Shown: positions 1-12,066, counted from the stretch's first letter. The stretch is 64,000 nt of DNA from Phytophthora quininea (GCA_011947345.1 JAAVTG010000117.1:124001-188000), one strand, 5' to 3'. The notes: generated by a model from the letters alone, not told the origin. Numbers and translations are program-made.

Positions 1-543
1 CCAGGGACATGGAAGTACGTCAACACCGATCGAGCGAATGTCACCTGCACCCAGGTTACATGTACGTCGTGCACCTGGCTTCATCTCTAGTTTGTTTGGG
101 TGCTCCACCACTTCGTTAAGCTAGGCTACAGGAGGAGAAACGATAGCTAGTCTTCATTCAATGGCAGTTCTTAATTTGACAGCAAGAGCTCACTTGGCAG
201 CTTGGCAGAGTTCACGTGTAGATCGACGATGTGGACGCTCTCCTGCTTGCGAAGGCGCGAGAAGAGGGAGGCTATGCTGTCAAGAGACTATTGTAGCGAA
301 TGTTCGGCACCACACAGCATAACACGGCAGGCATCAGTGATCTTGCTCACATGGTTGGACTCCCCAGTCCTGGCGAAGTTGCAGCAGTTTGTGAACGTGA
401 ACTTGGATGAAGCTGCGGCTGTCACCGTCGATGAACTTTTCGAGTTTCTGGAGGTGGAGTTGTGGCTGAGCTTTTATGGAGTGGCGCCGAGTTTCTTCTT
501 CCACACAGATAATTGAAAGCTTTATCCACCAGCGGAGTGTTGC

Positions 544-2125
544 ATGCCGTTCGAGAGATATCGCGCAATTCTTGCTGCATTGGGTTCAATGACTGGCCAG
601 CAGAGCGAACGGACAAACCAGTGGACAACTCCATTTAGTACCGATCGCAACACTACACATGCAGCGGAGTTCAGCCGACGTCTGTGCGCCGACATTGGAT
701 TTGTTGCCGAGACTACAATTGCATCACCGGATGATGATCTCATACGGCTACGCTCTGCTACCGTTGGTGATGTTGGGCTGGCTCACGTTCGCAATCCGAA
801 AAAGGGGGTAACGTAACGCTACAAATGATATGAACTGGTGTATCGTGCTCATGAATGGCGTGCGTCAGTAGCTACGGACCCGTACAGCATGTGTAGTTTC
901 GATGGCCACTGGTCTATTCCTCAGTGGTCACGTTGCTTCTCGAGGAGAGTCGACTGTGGATATTGTTCGCATTCTTCAGCGCTCATTGTGTAGGGCGTCG
1001 ATAGAGAACGGCATTCGTTTGCCTAGCATCGTCCACGCTTTGGACCAATCAACAGATCACCAATGTTGGCGGCAGCATTATTGGCACGCACAAACGCACA
1101 GAAAAATTCCCTTTACGTTTGGAAAACCCCCAAGCCTACATCAGCAGCAATTGGTATCTGAGAATGGTGAGCGAGCAGCATACTGGACAATTAAGCGGCT
1201 TCCTATTAATGCCGGCACGTTGCCGGTGCATGCACATGCGCTGGGATATCGTTTCTGTCTCGAGAAAGTAGCTTTGGGATTTACAACCATGGAAAATGCT
1301 GGTCCTGGGTATTGGACGTACGTCACCCACCCCACTACGAGCAGCGACTTCCATGAAGATGAGTTGTTTTCCGCACTTGAAGGCAATGTGCAGTTGTTGA
1401 CGATGGCGCAACGAACTCCGGATTGGTTTATGCTGCGCAAGTTTCGGATAACTGGGTCGGTTTCCGCGAATATTTTCAAGGCCATCGCTCGGTGTGGAGG
1501 TGAATCTGTTACAGATGACGCCGTGATCTACCCTGCATGCGACCCAGACGCGCAAATAATTCTTCTTCTGCTTTCTTTTCAACAGCCACATCGGTCTTCA
1601 CGTGAAGTCCAAGATGAAGGAGTTGAACGTTCCCTATCAAGAGAAGAACTCACACAAAAACGTGCCATGAACTCAGGAGGCTGTGTCGTGATACTATGCT
1701 TCCTGTATCCGGTCGAAAAGGCGATTTGGTAGATCGTCTTCTTTGTTCGGGTTCTGATGTCGCCCTCGATAGCGACACTTCACGTGAACAGACCAGGTTC
1801 ATCATAGATGAAGATCTTTTGTCGGCTTGATTCGTGGCACCATTCTCAACTCAAGATACAAAGATTGGTTCCGCTAATGAAGTCAATATTTCCGCCCACA
1901 TAACAATATTGCTGGACCAGCACTCGGAGTACCATTGAGCAGTTCAAAGCATACTGCTTATTGTGCAGGTACGCCGTACCAAGTCTATACGATCGACGAA
2001 CAATTACTGGCAAGTTTCAGTCACGAAAAACATGCCAATAGCTGCATTTTCTCCTGATATTATGGCTTCGATCGTGAATATTCGTTGTGGACGATTGTAT
2101 GCAGTGATGGAGTACAAGACCCGCA
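544..2125 (+). pseudogene. PiggyBac-like transposase with YqaJ-like nuclease region, decayed
   Basis: Three plus-strand open pieces (544-816, 902-1732 and about 1985-2125) read as one decayed transposon protein. The first carries SPDDDLIRLRS, which resembles the first catalytic block of PiggyBac-like DDE transposases in oomycete elements. The second holds a GTHKR/FPFTFG-like block near 1080-1130 and then QRTPDWFMLRKFRITG near 1412-1450, the opening signature of YqaJ/lambda-exonuclease-like domains. The third holds EYKTRTT, resembling the end of that nuclease fold. Frameshifts and stops separate the pieces, so it is non-functional as written. The family assignment comes from remembered oomycete transposon proteins and is moderately secure for YqaJ, less so for PiggyBac. 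No terminal repeats were found. Confidence 0.5.
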
Positions 2126-2509
2126 CGACGGCGCGGATGGTGCACCAAGAACAAACACTAGCTATCTCGTGGGCGTTTACGACGGTGGAAGTGAGTACTA
2201 TGGGGCTTTGGTGGGAGACTGTGCGAAGTGATTCCAGATCCAAGTCACCGTCTCCAAGCTCTGCACAGCATTGTCTGTGGCGGTGTACAAGATGGCTTTC
2301 TTGTATACGCGTCTTCTGCGACCATCATAGGTTGCCCTCACTCCCAGAACTCGTGGGATTACGGGGTGCCTCTGAGGCAAGACTGCTCTGACTTCGTGGA
2401 CGCTTTTGATCGGGCTGATCACGAGCGCCCTGGTGGCCCACGGTCGATTCGTCGACAGAGCCGTGGTTCCCGCCACTAGTGCGGAACGCGTCCGGGCCAG
2501 AACCAGGGC

Positions 2510-3705
2510 TCATGCTCTGGTCCGGGGCTGGTTCAGCCAGCGAAGCCTCTCCTGAGAGGCATGTGCGAAATGGGACGCTCCCGTTCCAGTTGCGCGTGCA
2601 GAGCACGAACGAGGAGGTCTCGTACGGAACTTAGCAAAGTCAAAGTACAGACGTCGTTCGACGCGAACGTCCGCTTCGCTGAAGCTTGCGTGCAAGTTGT
2701 CGAACGACCGAAGCTTGCGGCCGCATTCGGACCAAGTCTGAAAGGCCGAGAGATACTCGGGGACGGTCCCTCCCGACTTGAAAGCGATAGGATACGTCCG
2801 CATCTGCGGCACCGTGCCGCCGCTCGCTTGAGCGTGAAGACGTTGGCGATATTCCGCCACGTTCGTCACCTGCGGCGTCAGGAACCGCTCGTGGAGCGCC
2901 TGACGAGCCGCCAGCTCGGCGTCCGTGCGGACTGGAGGCTCCACGATGTAGCATGCGAGCGATGGCTGCGTAGCAGCAGCTCGAGCCCGCTCGCCTGCAT
3001 CGCGCCGCTCGAAGCCGTAGTCGCGTCGCGATGGAGTCAGCAATGGCTGTTGAACCGGGCGCTGCGAGCACGTGCGCGCCCGATCCGCGAGAGCGCGGTC
3101 CTGGGCCTCGTCGAGGTCATTCGTGATGACACGCTCGCTGGAGCGGTCGTCTTCATCACGAGAAGGTAGCGGCGGAGCCGTGCGCAAGGCGCTCAACACG
3201 AAGGCCGAGGGCCTGGCTTCAGGAAACGGACACGGCGTCCGCAGCGGTGGTCGCTGACCGGGAGGTGTGCGTGGGTCACGCGGAGAGCGTGGCATACGCG
3301 GACGAGATCACGGCGCTGGGCTCCCAGCCGTCGATGAACCTCCTGAGCGATCAGCGTGCTCGTCACGAGCCGGCGTACCGCCGCCTTGGTCATCCGACTC
3401 GTCGTAGTCGACCTCGCCGTCCTCTTGGGGCGAGCGAGGGCGCCGTATCGGCGAAGGAGAACGCCGTGCCGGCGGCGAGTGGACTCCCACCTCGGTACGA
3501 GGTCACGTCGCTGCCAGCCTGGCTGTCGGAACTGCCCGTGGGGCTGCGCATGGCGCGATCTCCGTAGATTCGGCGATGCGCCGCGAAGTACTCCGCAACG
3601 GAGAGCGTTAGAGCGGTCTGGGGCCGGCTTGTGGTCGCGAATGATCGCTAGAGAGCTGGGGACAGCCTGGCAGGAAGGCCTGCAAGTGATCGACATTTGA
3701 GGCAC
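2510..3705 (-). other. GC-rich minus-strand open region, unrecognised
   Basis: Two overlapping minus-strand open stretches (3705-3193 and 3295-2510) are rich in Arg, Pro and Ala. The second includes a plausible protein segment with the words YRQRLHAQ, MRTYPIAF and SFDNLHASF. The style suggests a gag-like part of a retroelement lying opposite to the gypsy remnant that starts at 3830, but no zinc knuckle or other diagnostic motif is present. It is listed because it fills more than 1 kb. No function is claimed. Confidence 0.2.
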
Positions 3706-3829
3706 GCGAGGAATAGGCTCGTCGAGCCAACGGCAGCCTCGTTGAGGCGTAGCGACCAGCGGAAGTCTCTAAGAGACGCGACCTTGACAAGACAGTTGTG
3801 AATCCGGTGTATCCACTGTTTGGAGGGGG

Positions 3830-4205
3830 TGTAACGGGGTTACACGAAAGTCATAACCGTGCGTTGACTTTGGAGGTTACGCGAAACTCTTAACCGTGCG
3901 TAGAGTTTCGAATCTGTAGCCATCTGGCTCTCCACCACTCATTTACATATCTCTTAGATTAACTATGCCACACAGTTTAGTCTATACATTTACACCAGGG
4001 TCAGATAAAACTATTCAATTCAGTTCTATTTTTGCCGTTAATTAGTGTTGTCCTTGTTTTAAGGGACATTGGCTCTGCGAGTCCTAGTTACGGGACTGTA
4101 CTTGGTTCTTGTATAGAACCGAGGGCGGGACGCCTAAAGAGACAGACTCGGGGAGTCCTACGTCTTCCTCTGTGCACGTGCACTGCTACGCAGCCCCGCT
4201 GCACC
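3830..4205 (+). mobile_element. Putative 5' LTR of Ty3/gypsy remnant
   Basis: The stretch begins TGTAACGGGGTTACACG and lies directly upstream of a gypsy-type gag. A TGGTAGCAC sequence at 4206, which resembles a tRNA primer-binding site, follows its proposed end. No matching 3' LTR was found in the window, so the right border is inferred from the primer-site-like sequence only. It contains a pair of tandem hairpins at 3847-3908. Confidence 0.45.
3847..3908 (+). repeat. Two tandem hairpins with co-varying stems
   Basis: AAAGTCA (3847-3853) pairs with TGACTTT (3865-3871), and AAACTCT (3884-3890) pairs with AGAGTTT (3902-3908). Both enclose the identical 11-base loop TAACCGTGCGT and lie 37 bp apart. 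The two stems differ in sequence, but each is perfectly complementary over 7 bp. Confidence 0.85.
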
Positions 4206-4417
4206 TGGTAGCACTAGTAGTCAATCCGACTCCTGAGTCGTCGACTGAACCTCTATGAGGATGGAGCAAGTAGCGTTTGCGCACTTGACTCCAAGTCAGC
4301 AGGACACGCTTAACAAACTTGCGTCCTTGCTGGGCCCTGAGGGAATGGCGCTCCGCGTCGCAAGGACCTGACGCCGTGACGGCACGCCTTGAGGCGTTCT
4401 CGTAGTACGGTAATGCT

Positions 4418-5198
4418 ATGCTGGAGCATATCCAACAGCGTGTCGCTGCTGCAGCGCCCCTCAGCGGGCGAAGCCGCTCGGTGAGCGTGAAGACCTTCTC
4501 GGGGAAGGAGGGAGAGAACCTCCTGTTGTGGACCCGAGAGGTCGAGATGGCCATGGGATCGGCCATGCTCCAAATGGAGAACCAGCGCGTGGCGCTTGCG
4601 ATCCCTAAGCTCGAAGGGCGAGCGAGAGAATGGGCTTTGACGTCGGGGACGTCTGTCGAAGCGGCCTTCCCGACCTGGAAGGAGCTGAAAGGGAAGCTCC
4701 TGCTGGTGTTCCCCCGCCTAACCAGGCATATCGCGTGAGGTCACGCTTCCTTGCCACCCGCCAGGGTAAGAAGGACTTGGTGGACTATGTACAAGAGCTA
4801 CGAACGCTCATCGCAGGCATGGCTGTCGACACTCTACCCGAGGTGGTCACCGTGACCGTCTTCACGGAAGGGCTCCAAGCTGGAGTGGCTCGCACGGGAG
4901 TATTCCGTCAGAGCCCGGCCGACTTTGAGAAGCCGTTAGTGTGGCATTGAATGCCGAGTTCAACTTTAAGTTATCTCGAGTCGGTGCGAACACCAGCTCT
5001 TCCAGATCGAATGATCCTGAGCCCATGGACCTCAGCTATGCTGAGGATGAAGCTGAGGAGCTCAGAGCTGCTGGGCAGCGAGCAGGCATCCGGCGATGCT
5101 ATGTGTTCGGGAGCACCCGCCACTTGAGGCCGACATGCCCTCTGTGCAGGCAGCGCTCCGGCCAGCTCAGCCGTGTTAGAAGGCAGAAAGCGAAGTGA
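4418..5198 (+). pseudogene. Ty3/gypsy gag, frameshifted
   Basis: Three plus-strand pieces (4418-4738, 4630-4950 and 4941-5198) overlap in different frames and together resemble a retrotransposon capsid protein. Seen in order are a capsid-type stretch around [20 protein letters not shown], then FLATRQGKKDLVDYVQELRTL (only partly conserved), then the acidic DPEPMDLSYAEDE. The last piece ends in a zinc-knuckle-like CYVFGSTRHLRPTC, where a Phe sits at the second cysteine position of C-x2-C-x4-H-x4-C. The two frame changes and the lost cysteine argue for an inactive copy. It follows the proposed LTR by about 210 bp and precedes the protease in the same orientation, as expected for gypsy elements. 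Confidence 0.7.
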
Positions 5199-5219
5199 TT
5201 TATTTCGCTGTGGCCTGAC

Positions 5220-5690
5220 TTGTGCCCATGTGGGACACCTGATTCTAGCGTCATCCTAGTCGCGGCAGCATTTCAAGCTGAGTTCACTAACAGGCCGCAC
5301 CCCTGCCGAGAGCGAAACAGGCTCGGCGCAGGAAAACGCCGGCTCCCAGTAGGCGCGGGGCGGCCTACTGGGGAAGAACTGAGTTCTGTAGTGCCTGTGG
5401 GAAGTGAGAGGCAGCAGGGCTCAGCCCCGAAGAGCTCTGTGCTCTATAACACAGAACGTGTATGCAAGCCGGGCTTGCTGGTCGTCCTGGTGGACGTCAA
5501 GGGCTTCGACAAGCCGTGGGTGGTCTTGATAGACTCTGGGGCGTCTGGCAACTATGTCAGACGCTCTACCGTTCAAGGTAGGCAGCGGTACGCTGAGGCT
5601 CTACAAGAGCGAAGTGGTGACACGGTCACTGTCCGTCTCGCGACGGGGGCCCGTGTTACGGTGCCGAGGGTCCCGATGGACCTGGGCTGA
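5220..5690 (+). pseudogene. Ty3/gypsy retropepsin-like aspartic protease
   Basis: This 156-residue frame has a basic N-terminal part and then LVDVKGFDKPWVVLIDSGAS, the active-site block of a retropepsin (Asp-Ser-Gly-Ala-Ser). It is followed by a VRLATGARVTVPR stretch that fits the flap and second strand region. In gypsy elements this protease processes the Gag-Pol polyprotein. It lies directly after gag in a different frame. A stop at 5688 cuts it off before any reverse transcriptase, and no RT motif was recognised downstream. Confidence 0.65.
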
Positions 5691-5813
5691 TTTTAGGACT
5701 TTGCTAGGAAGCAAAAACGCTATTGGCGTGAACACTGGACCGAGCCGGCCATGGTGCTGGATGTCGGTGTGTCCGAGCTGGTGGACGGCACCGTGAAAGA
5801 CTGTAGTCCTGAA

Positions 5814-6000
5814 GAGCCTTTGAGGGCTGATAGTTGTGCGGCGGCACGTACTCCGTCGAGTGGCTGCGGTCATAGACCAAGTGTGTCACTGAGTGTCCCG
5901 GACACTGAGCCTTTGAGGGCTGATGTTTGTGCAGATGCACGCACTCCACTGAGCGACGTCGGTCGTAGACCGAGCGAGTCGCTGGGTGTCCAAAGTGACA
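5814..6000 (+). repeat. Two 93-bp tandem units, coding-compatible
   Basis: The DNA from 5814 is repeated from 5907 with moderate divergence. Both units start GAGCCTTTGAGGGCTGAT and stay in one frame (31 residues each, beginning EPLRAD). They lie just past the protease frame of the gypsy remnant, in the protease to RT spacer. A partial third unit may follow to about 6025. Confidence 0.6.
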
Positions 6001-6025
6001 CCTATCCTTCTTTGAAGGCCGTTCC

Positions 6026-8495
6026 GTCGACTGCGGCGAGTGCCGACAGCGATCAAAGATCTCACGACGCTTGCCATGGTACCCCTCGGGCGAATCCCTC
6101 ATTCGAGAGGCAGCGAGGGCGCAGTGAGCTCCCAGTCCCCGCCTGGACGTATACGTCGGAAAGCGCAGTGTGCGCGACACAAGGTGTCCATGGCGCCGAC
6201 GGTGCCGCCTGTCTCGAGCAGCGCTGCGCGACCAGGCTGTGAACAGCTCTACACTGTCGCCGACGGGGTGACAGGTGCGGTCGATGGAGGTATTCACCTC
6301 GATGACCTGCCAAGTGTTGGCGAAGGCTGAGATAGAGGCGGAGACGTTGCTGTCCGGGCAAGTGGCACATCCTCAAGCTCAATAGATCAGCCGACTGCTC
6401 AACAATTCTGCGCTAGATCCCGAGCAAGTTGACGAGCTGCTGCGCAAGTGTCGGGGTAGGAAGTGGTGAGTAATGATACGGGATCGACAACGCGTCATCT
6501 CCAGCTTCGACTGCCCCCACTTGGCGCGGGAAGACGCCATGGAAGAGTGAGACGCCGTCGCTACTGACAGGCATCCGCCGTGCAGGTTCAGTAAATGGTT
6601 GATCACAAGACGAGTCGCTCCAGCAAGAGCGACATGTTGCCGCCCAACGGAGTCGTGGCGAATGTGTGCTCGCTGCGACGTGGTACGCCACTTGACGATC
6701 TTGAGGTTGTCCGACAAGGGAGCGAGTAAGGCCCCAACTCATGTGGCAAGATGACTGAATCTGTCGCCGTATTTTGAACGGTAGTGTTGCTGGGTGAGCG
6801 GGTGCTGATCACTGTGAGCTGGTATAGCTGGTGGGAAGAATGCCTTTGATCCTGCTGACAAGGCTATTGCAGAATCGCTTGAGCCAAGTGGCGATTTGGG
6901 CAGATGAGGGCCATCTTGATTGCACCTAGGCCGTTCTTGAGACGGGGGCAGCAAAACGGGATCGAGGGCGCTATTGTCGCTGTGATGAAAGTTTCACCAC
7001 GATGTGTGGCGGAAATTTGGTGATGTTTTCTGTCCAGGGGTGGTTGTTGCACAGCGCGAGCTGTGGCAACGTGGCAGGATCTTGGTGAACCGAGATCAGC
7101 TGTGAACACCTTCAGCGGCGGTTCTTGGAACTGCCGTTGAAGGATTGGCGTATGCACCTCGTGAATCCCTATAGGTTCGACCCTTGGATTTCGCGTTTAA
7201 TCTACCGGATGGCCTTTCGCAATCTAAGACACAAAGGAGTGTTAGATGGATTAGTTTGCCCACAATTCGTTCCCCTGCAGCACACTTTTCTTTGGCGGCA
7301 GTTGGTGAGACGGGGTTCTTGGACTGCAAGTTCAAGAAGAACTAGCAACCACAGATAATTAATACACAGAGAGATCCTTAAGCAAATATACAGCCGACAC
7401 TTATTCTTATAGACCCTTGGTCGGGGGTCTCACACCAGGTTCAATCCAACGCCTAAGACACCTGAAAAGTCTTGGACTTGGTTCAGCGAACGCGCACCAC
7501 CTTCGATCGAAGGAACACACAGATCAGCCAATACAAATCCCAATACAGAATGTTGTAAGACTCAGTCTCAAAGCAAACCCAAGCGGCGACTGCTATCCAG
7601 CCGCTTGAGCGTAGTTTTAATATGAAATGGGTTGGCCTGCAAGACAGACGCCCAACTTGCAAACGGAATGGTTGGGGCGCCTAGACTCCCTCCCAGGTAG
7701 ACTCAACAAACAGGTGGGGGCAATAGGTCACTTAGCACGTACGCACAAAAGACACCAACTGGCGCTTGCGCAGTACAACGCGAAAACAACTCTCTCAGTG
7801 ATATTTCTTAAAGCTAGTCTATCTGCAGGTCTTCCGTAGCTCTTGGGTGCAGTAATTTCGATACGGTTTATCTTGACCTTGGTATAATTGAATGTTAACG
7901 GCCATTTTCGTGGGTTCACAATCATTTCCGAGTCACACGGGGGCGTAATCACTGGACACTGGATACTTGGTGCGTGAATTGTGAATCTCACTAAGTGTGA
8001 GAATCACCGCTCAAGGGAGCCCCGCAGAAGGATTCCCCATCGAAGGAATTTCCGCCCAAAATATATACTTAAATAATGTAAACTTGGAAACACCCTTGGT
8101 TCTTGGGCGACACTTGTGTGACTGATGTCACTTGACCAAGGCGAGACGGGTTGCGTGCAGGGATACCTTCCTAGCAATTTAGGCCTTGATTGTTGGCGAC
8201 CCATTTAAGGACGAGGGTGATCGGGACAAAACATGTAGTCACGCTCAAGGAGCTCCGCTGTTGAGCGGCAACTCCTGGGGTGTAGTTTTCTTCAGCGCAG
8301 ATTTCTTGCGTACGATTTTTCTTGAACCACACCTTCCAGTCTGAGGGCTCATCCTTGGTAGGACAACACACCCTGTCGTATCCCAAGCGACACGCTTGTC
8401 GCACAACTCCATTCTCTCGATCGTAGTATCCACTCCAGCTCCATAGAAAACTCCACGAGAAAACTCCAACTATCGTCGTAACCATAGAAAATTCA
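6026..8495. other. No recognisable gene; probable decayed retroelement DNA
   Basis: Short open stretches exist on both strands but none has a motif I can defend. The region lies between the gypsy protease remnant and the copia integrase remnant, so it may be eroded pol or LTR sequence. I looked for RT (YxDD), RNase H and integrase signatures and saw none. Confidence 0.4.
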
Positions 8496-10326
8496 CTTCC
8501 TCATCGTCACATACGAAGCGGAAATCAGAAATTTGCGATGTGTGCCACCTTGCAAAGCAGAAGAGAAAGCCGCGCTGGAAAAAAAATGCATCGTGTGCTC
8601 AAGCATCCGAACGAAGTGGTGTATGCTGACCTCCTGATACCAAGCAAAGGAAACGGGACAAGATACGAAGCAGTGTTGGTCATCATAGATGGGTACTCTC
8701 GGCTTATTAATTCTTACATGCTGACAGCCAAGTCAAGCGAGGTTGTGAACAAACACCTAAAGGATATATCCTATGGGCGGAAAGGCAAGCCGGGCGAAAC
8801 CTTGGCGGTACTGCACAGAAAGCATGCAAGGTGAGCCAAGTACTTAAATACAAGTGAATTCGCGAAAACGGACAATGACGGATGGTACGCCGCACGTGGT
8901 ATCGAACACGATAAGGTGGGTCCGAAAAGCTCCAACTGAAAATCTGTGAGCGCATACATCAGTCACTAGTTGGAATGACAAAGTCAATGTCCAAACTGGA
9001 TTCCCACGCAGCTTATGGCCCGAGGCACTGAGAAATGTTGTCTACAACAACAAACGGGTTTACAACATGGGAACTCAGGGCATTCCATACGAGAAGATGT
9101 TTGGAGTGAAACCAGACCTTCATCACATCAGGCCTATTAGAGCTTTGGCGTATGTGCACATTCCGCCGGCTCCAGGTCGTCGTAAACATCATGATAACGC
9201 CAGAGTTGGTTTTGTTCTCGGGTACGCAGAGGAAGTCGCGGGATGTAAGGTGTACTTTCCCGCTGAAAGAATCGTGAAGTTTGTTCCTGATCTGCGTGTG
9301 GTTGAAGACATCCTTTATCGTAATAGGCATGACCCTAACGCAGAGCATGAAGCAGATTTCGAGTCACTGAATTTCGAGCAGGATCTAGAAAACCAATTCT
9401 CGAATCAGCGAGTGACAAGTCCATGATGCTCGAGGGGTGCGAGGAACTGACCGATGGTGTGAAAGCTGCGACGGATTGGATGGAAAATGTCGATCGTGAG
9501 GACGAATATGAGAGTGATTCTGTCGGTGAACGGCGGTTGACCAAGTCGACATGCTACGTTTAAGAGTTTGACGAAGTTGTTAGTGCAGAATATGAACTAA
9601 AACAGCCTGGGATAGCAGCGATCTCTTGTTGCTGTACGAACTATCAGTGCTATTGATGACGTAGCTAGAGCCGTGGATAGCGCGATCGCGGCGGCTTTAA
9701 CAGTGTTTCAAGATAAACAGAGCACTGCTGGGAACATGCAGAGTAGTGGATCAAATGTAACTGAATGCGATGGAAGCGAGTCGGTCACAGTATTTTGTGG
9801 TTCGGAAGTCGATGAGATGGAAGGAGCTGAAGAGGACATCCAACAATCAGCACGGTGTATTGCGGGGAGCGATGATGTTTCAGTTAGCAGTGGACTTGCT
9901 TCAGAAGATGAAAGTGAACAACCAGTACCTGAAGATGAACGAACAGAGCACGAAGTGGTCGATGCTAGTGCGTTGTTGCGTCAGAAAATAACTGGGAAAC
10001 GTACTCATAGAGACGAAACACCGTCGGAAGAGTCGAAAGTGGAGCGCAGTGCGAACAAGTTGGAGCCGAAAAGGAAGAGAGGTGGTCTGTGCAAAGCTCA
10101 TGAACGTCACCGACCGAATTATCTGGAAGATTACGTCGTGACTGCGATGCAAAAGAATTCACGGGTCCTGGATGAAAATGGCGCGCCCATACAGGCGAAC
10201 CAAGTGAAAATCCCAAGAAACTGCCGTGAAGCAATGTGATCAAAGTATGCAGACTTCTGGTGGCTAGCTGAGCTGGAAGAAATGACAGTGACCAACACTC
10301 TTTTTATCGTTAAAGAAGTGGTTTAA
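8496..10326 (+). pseudogene. Ty1/copia integrase and start of reverse transcriptase
   Basis: Plus-strand pieces reassemble into part of a copia-type Pol. Near 8525 CDVCHLAKQKRKP resembles the C-x2-C end of the integrase zinc region. At 8590-8780 come VVYADLLIP and VIIDGYSRL, the catalytic core opening with an Asp in each. At 9001-9330 come WPEALRNVVYNNKR, then GIPYEKMFGVKPDL and GFVLGYAEEVAGCKVYF, the usual copia integrase C-terminal blocks. The piece at 9673-10239 is an acidic, Ser-rich linker ending in IPRNCREAM. After a TGA, KYADFWWLAELEEM marks the start of the RT domain, which ends at 10324-10326. Several stops and frame changes are present and no RT active site remains. No LTR was found. 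Confidence 0.75.
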
Positions 10327-11086
10327 GATAAAAAAATTGCTAAGTCTCGGAAAACACAAAGCTCAATTGATCCTCATTAAATGAGGATCCTTAAAAATTT
10401 TAAGGATACATTTTGTTGGAGATAGGCTGAAAGCGACTTTGTATCAGTTTGGGGAGGTGCGAAATACGTCGTTGCCGATTTCTCCACCTTTCCCCACAGA
10501 GACATTGGGCTGGTTGAGGGAAAGGGAACGGAGCGCGGCGAAAAGTCTTTAATATTTCTGATCTGAGTCGAGATCATAATTTAGGTCTATCTCAATTAGT
10601 CTTGAATGTAGATCCTCGATCTTCTGCTTGAACTGGATTTGTTTATCAGGTCTGATTCGTACCAATATTTTGGTACCGCTTTACCACAGTTCCGTACCAT
10701 GTAGTTGGTACAGACACTCATTTCGCGTGCGTCACCTGGTGACCGCTGCGGAATCAGACGTGCATACGTCTCGGCTTAAGTTCAATGCAGATAACTCATT
10801 TAGGTGAACGAGGAAATTCGTGAGCATGTGGCTGATCAGGGAATTGTCCTCACAGTCGCTGAGCTCAAACATCATCATTAACGAGGCGAAACGGTGATAC
10901 GAGATACTGGGAAGGTCTGGAACCAATAGAGGATTCATGGAAGTCGCTCAGTTTATTATATAAGGATATCCCTGCGCTGTTGCTGACGACCGAGGACGGT
11001 GTCGGCTTAAGCTGGCGTAGACTAAGAACCTGAGGTTAATGAGCTCGAGTTGGATATCTTGGCAACGCTGTAGAGTATCCTACTAG
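10327..11086. other. No gene seen
   Basis: AT-rich spacer between the truncated copia remnant and the left half of the split ankyrin gene. Only short open frames without motifs occur, and no repeats or RNA genes were recognised. Confidence 0.5.
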
Positions 11087-11281
11087 AGTCTCACCGATTT
11101 CATTCGGGAATTTGCAGACTACAATACAAGCAAGGTTCAGAGGAAGCGCCAGCTTCCCTCGAGAGTGTGTTCATTCGAATCCCACTACACAGACTTAGGA
11201 CATTTGCACGTTGTCAACTGGTCGCATGTTAATCGGACTGAGGGGTGCACTGTAGCTGCTATGGATCGGGCTGCTCATTTT
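11087..11281 (+). pseudogene. Ankyrin-repeat gene, left fragment of split gene
   Basis: The frame is open from 11087. From 11192 it reads as the oomycete-type ankyrin pattern: GHLHVV, then NRTEGCTVAAMDRAAHF, up to 11281. At that point the LINE insertion begins. The phase at 11281 matches the phase of the right fragment at 26749, so the two halves would read on if the insertion and one copy of the 16-bp duplication were absent. Ankyrin repeats of this kind are protein-binding solenoids and are common in Phytophthora. The true start lies upstream and was not identified. Confidence 0.65.
11266..11281 (+). repeat. Target-site duplication, left copy (LINE)
   Basis: TCGGGCTGCTCATTTT, 16 bp, is identical to 26733-26748. 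It abuts the A-rich 3' end of the LINE, which reads as T-rich CGTTTTCGTTTTT on the plus strand. Confidence 0.9.
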
Positions 11282-11567
11282 CGTTTTCGTTTTTCAGTGA
11301 GGTACATTGGTGTCATTTAGCTCTGTTGACTAACGACTCTCAATGGCCTTGTCGACAGTCGTCCCTACCCGCCTGTCCTAATTACTCTAGTGCAGCTTCC
11401 CCTAGAGCCGCCTCCACCGTTACGGCATAAAGGCCCCGAACCCCGAAGAGTTCTCATGCTGCATCCTCTCGTGCCAGTGACCAATGTCACTAGTCGCATA
11501 GCTGTGCAAGTCGTTCCACTTGGAGGCCGTACCTTCGCGGAGAGGAGGTCGCCGCTGTATGCTGTTT

Positions 11568-12062
11568 TTAATCCATCGCCATGTTGGCCAGCATGTCTGC
11601 CATTCTGTTGTAAGCTCGACGGTGGTGGTGCCATCGTAGCACTCCTAACTTGTCAGCTAACCGCCGTATCTGCCAGAACAGAGGGATTAGGTGCCGTGCT
11701 CGTGGAGGTGTCTTCGTGTACTGCTGTCGTATGGTAATGTTGCTGTCCCCGATGACGTGCAGCGGGAACCATCTGTGTTGATGACAGGCCTTCAATCCTT
11801 GCAGTAAACCCATATTGTCGGCCACGTTGTTAGTCGTCCTTGGTGAAGCATATGACATGCTGATCGCCCAGCATAACTCCACAGTCTCGCCTGCATCAGT
11901 CGGCATTCGCACGACTACAGCACCGCTTCCTCCTGGGCCCGGGTTACCTCTTGAGCCGTCGAAGAAGAGTAGGAATCGTGTTGGGCTGGCACCGCCACAC
12001 GTTCCTGGTACTGCAGTTGTTGTTCGCAGTGCATAGGTCAATGCCTTTATGGCTCTCTCCAT
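11568..12062 (-). pseudogene. LINE RNase H domain (type I)
   Basis: This 164-residue frame has the RNase HI layout. FFDGSRGNPGPGGSGAVV gives the first catalytic Asp at about residue 35. NNVADNMGLLQGL follows, where family members usually have Glu (AE) and this copy has Asp. Then VIGDSN supplies the third acidic residue, and RAYNRMADMLANMAMD holds the last Asp. In LINEs the enzyme removes template RNA during target-primed reverse transcription. It is the 3'-most coding part of the element and lies about 290 bp from the tail. The Glu to Asp change at the second site could lower activity. Coding integrity of this domain alone is good. Confidence 0.8.
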
Positions 12063-12066
12063 CGTC

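Noticed and set aside
8171..8485. Minus-strand frame of 104 residues with Cys and Trp residues
   Set aside because: It looked protein-like but has no recognisable motif and lies directly upstream of plus-strand copia integrase.
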